In this document: positions 6,577-7,631 of the stretch, one piece after another
How the letters are laid out: every line of letters begins with the position of its first letter
Numbering within the stretch: the stretch's first letter is position 1
Assembly (NCBI GenBank): GCA_023301785.1
Contig: JALZUF010000267.1
Span: 1 to 7,631 of the forward strand
DNA length: 7,631 nt
Direction of reading: 5' to 3'
Source of the DNA: Alphaproteobacteria bacterium
GTDB taxonomy: Bacteria; Pseudomonadota; Alphaproteobacteria; Micavibrionales; Micavibrionaceae
Notes under the pieces: model-generated
The model's database searches: none
Seen by the model: the letters and a program-made list of their open reading frames with translations, nothing else
Told to the model about the DNA's origin: nothing
Translations under genes and position numbers: made by a program

Positions 6577-6602
6577 CAAATAACTAGGTAAGGACATACG
6601 AC

Positions 6603-6956
6603 ATGACATTAGATACCGACACATCACAAACCATCACACGCGCCGATCTGGCCGAGGCTGTCTACGCGCAAGTGGGTTTATCACGCAATGAATCATCTGA
6701 TCTGGTTGAACAAATGCTGGATGAAATGATGGATGCGCTGGTGGCTGGTGATAATGTTAAGCTTTCTTCATTCGGCAGTTTCGCCGTGCGTGAAAAAGGC
6801 GAGCGTATCGGACGTAACCCAAAAACGGGTGTTGAGGTTGCCATTAAACCACGTAAGGTTTTGGTATTCCGCGCGTCACACGTTCTGAAAGATAAAATTA
6901 ATAAAGCAACCGAAGCGGCCAAAGCGACATCTGGTAGCGATGGCGGCACACTTTAA
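6603..6956 (+). CDS. ihfA: Integration host factor subunit alpha
   Basis: IHF is a heterodimeric DNA-bending protein of the nucleoid that helps recombination, replication and sigma-54 transcription. The 117-residue protein has the HU/IHF fold: ITRADLAEAVYAQVGLSRNES (11-31, helices), KLSSFGSFAVREKGER (53-68), the GRNPKTG motif (70-76) in the DNA-contacting arm with the intercalating Pro73, then IKPRKVLVFRAS and a helical tail. The order and spacing fit IhfA better than HU, and the position just before a MerR-like gene is the usual alphaproteobacterial context. The first ten residues and the Ala/Gly-rich C-terminal tail extend beyond the core. TAAGGA at 6589-6594 supports the ATG at 6603. Confidence 0.93.
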   Translation: MTLDTDTSQTITRADLAEAVYAQVGLSRNESSDLVEQMLDEMMDALVAGDNVKLSSFGSFAVREKGERIGRNPKTGVEVAIKPRKVLVFRASHVLKDKINKATEAAKATSGSDGGTL

Positions 6957-6986
6957 ATCACACTTAAAACATAAAAGGGCACTTTA

Positions 6987-7535
6987 ATGAGCAATATGAA
7001 CAACAATCAATCTACCCCAGATTTTCAACATGAAAATGTAGTTGATAAGCCAAAACTTACGTCTGAAGTTCATATTTCTGCGCCGCAAAAGGCAACTAAG
7101 CAGACAAAGAAATCAAAAGATGCTTTCCGTACAATCAGTGAAGTTGCTGATAAGCTTGATGTTCAACAACACGTTCTACGCTTTTGGGAAACTAAGTTTT
7201 CACAAGTGCGTCCTTTGAAACGTGGCGGCGGTCGTCGTTACTACCGTCCAGAAGATGTTGCGTTGTTAACACGTATTCACCACTTGCTCTACACTGAAGG
7301 TTACACCATCAAAGGTGTGCAGAAGTTATTGAAAGAGCAAGGTAAAGCGCAAATGGTTGCGACACAGATCAAAGCCAACGAGACTGGCGTGCAACCTAAA
7401 ATGCGTGCAAAATTCCAAACGCAACCTGAAGCAACTTCGGCTGAACCAAAAGCATCTATCTCTGATAAGCAACGCGCTGTTCTTGAGATCATGCTAACGG
7501 AACTCAAAGCCATGCGTGCGATGATCAACGTCTAA
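6987..7535 (+). CDS. MerR-family transcriptional regulator
   Basis: This is a 182-residue predicted DNA-binding protein. Residues about 46-117 form a MerR helix-turn-helix and wing: FRTISEVADKLDVQQHVLRFWETKF, then RPLKRGGGRRYYRPEDVALLTRIHHLLYTEGYTIKGVQKLL. Residues 1-45 are polar and Lys-rich, probably disordered. The C-terminus (120-182) is a low-complexity linker and a short helix (KQRAVLEIMLTELKAM), likely for dimerisation; there is no cysteine-based metal site, so it is not a metal sensor. This compact type is commonly found directly after ihfA in Alphaproteobacteria; its targets are generally unknown. AAAAGGG at 6973-6979, seven bases before the ATG, sets the start. It lies 30 bases after ihfA, so they probably form an operon. 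Confidence 0.92.
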   Translation: MSNMNNNQSTPDFQHENVVDKPKLTSEVHISAPQKATKQTKKSKDAFRTISEVADKLDVQQHVLRFWETKFSQVRPLKRGGGRRYYRPEDVALLTRIHHLLYTEGYTIKGVQKLLKEQGKAQMVATQIKANETGVQPKMRAKFQTQPEATSAEPKASISDKQRAVLEIMLTELKAMRAMINV

Positions 7536-7552
7536 GCTTCCTAAGTTACAAT

Positions 7553-7629
7553 CGGAGTGTGGCGCAGTCTGGTAGCGCACTCGCCTGGGGGGCGAGGGGT
7601 CGGAGGTTCAAGTCCTCTCACTCCGACCA
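7553..7629 (+). tRNA. tRNA-Pro (anticodon GGG)
   Basis: A complete cloverleaf is visible. The acceptor stem CGGAGTG (7553-7559) pairs exactly with CACTCCG (7619-7625). The anticodon stem CTCGC (7580-7584) pairs with GCGAG (7592-7596) around the loop CTGGGGG, giving anticodon GGG at 7587-7589, which reads proline codons CCC and CCU. The T arm is GGAGG-TTCAAGT-CCTCT (7602-7618) with one G-T pair. The discriminator A is at 7626 and CCA is encoded at 7627-7629. It lies 17 bases after the merR-like gene and may share its transcript. Confidence 0.97.
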
Positions 7630-7631
7630 TT

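Larger units (their letters stand above)
6110..6602. other. AT-rich intergenic region between the minus-strand gene and ihfA
   Basis: About 490 bases with no firmly supported gene. It contains the divergent promoter region, the doubtful small ORF, a short GC-rich patch at about 6351-6382 with repeated GCCCC, a perfect palindrome at 6499-6525 and the ihfA promoter. I see no known structural RNA, tRNA or insertion-sequence end in it. Confidence 0.6.

Noticed and set aside
7553..7631. tRNA-Pro 3' end as an attachment site for an integrated element
   Set aside because: The window ends two bases after the tRNA and no integrase or repeated tRNA end is visible within it.

Overview
The window looks like chromosomal DNA from an alphaproteobacterium with moderate to low GC content. 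The gene order plsX-fabH ... ihfA-merR-tRNA-Pro is an arrangement typical of Alphaproteobacteria. The L32 protein, the FabH-linked IHF alpha subunit and the short MerR-like regulator all fit that group. The sequence alone does not fix the genus. A Rhodospirillales-, Micavibrio- or Rickettsiales-related lineage is possible, but this is inference.

Left part (1-2440): a surface-protein locus. The first 59 bases are the 3' end of a gene whose last 14 codons closely match those of the next gene. That next gene (56-2440) is complete and encodes a 794-residue protein with a signal peptide, an N-terminal inverse-autotransporter-type beta-barrel and a long right-handed beta-helix passenger built from about nine 28-residue repeats. 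The two genes overlap by ATGA, so this is a tandem array of paralogous surface proteins, probably co-translated.

Middle (2441-4918): a lipid/ribosome housekeeping block. rpmF (ribosomal protein L32) is followed by a strong intrinsic terminator. plsX (acyl-phosphate synthesis) and fabH (initiation of fatty acid synthesis) follow, with 5 bases between them and the fabH ribosome-binding site inside the end of plsX.

Interruption (4887-6600): an unrecognised 402-residue gene runs on the opposite strand, overlaps the 3' end of fabH by 32 bases, and is followed by about 500 bases of AT-rich DNA. That DNA holds a possible leaderless small ORF, an 8-bp inverted repeat (arms 6130-6137 and 6169-6176) and a perfect 27-base palindrome. 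This block separates fabH from ihfA, which are usually adjacent or close in related genomes.

Right part (6548-7631): ihfA with its own plausible promoter, a MerR-family regulator gene, and a complete tRNA-Pro(GGG) with an encoded CCA end.

The conserved genes are ordinary. The parts worth a second look are the tandem inverse autotransporters and the inserted block between fabH and ihfA. No CRISPR array, insertion sequence or recognisable defence system is visible.
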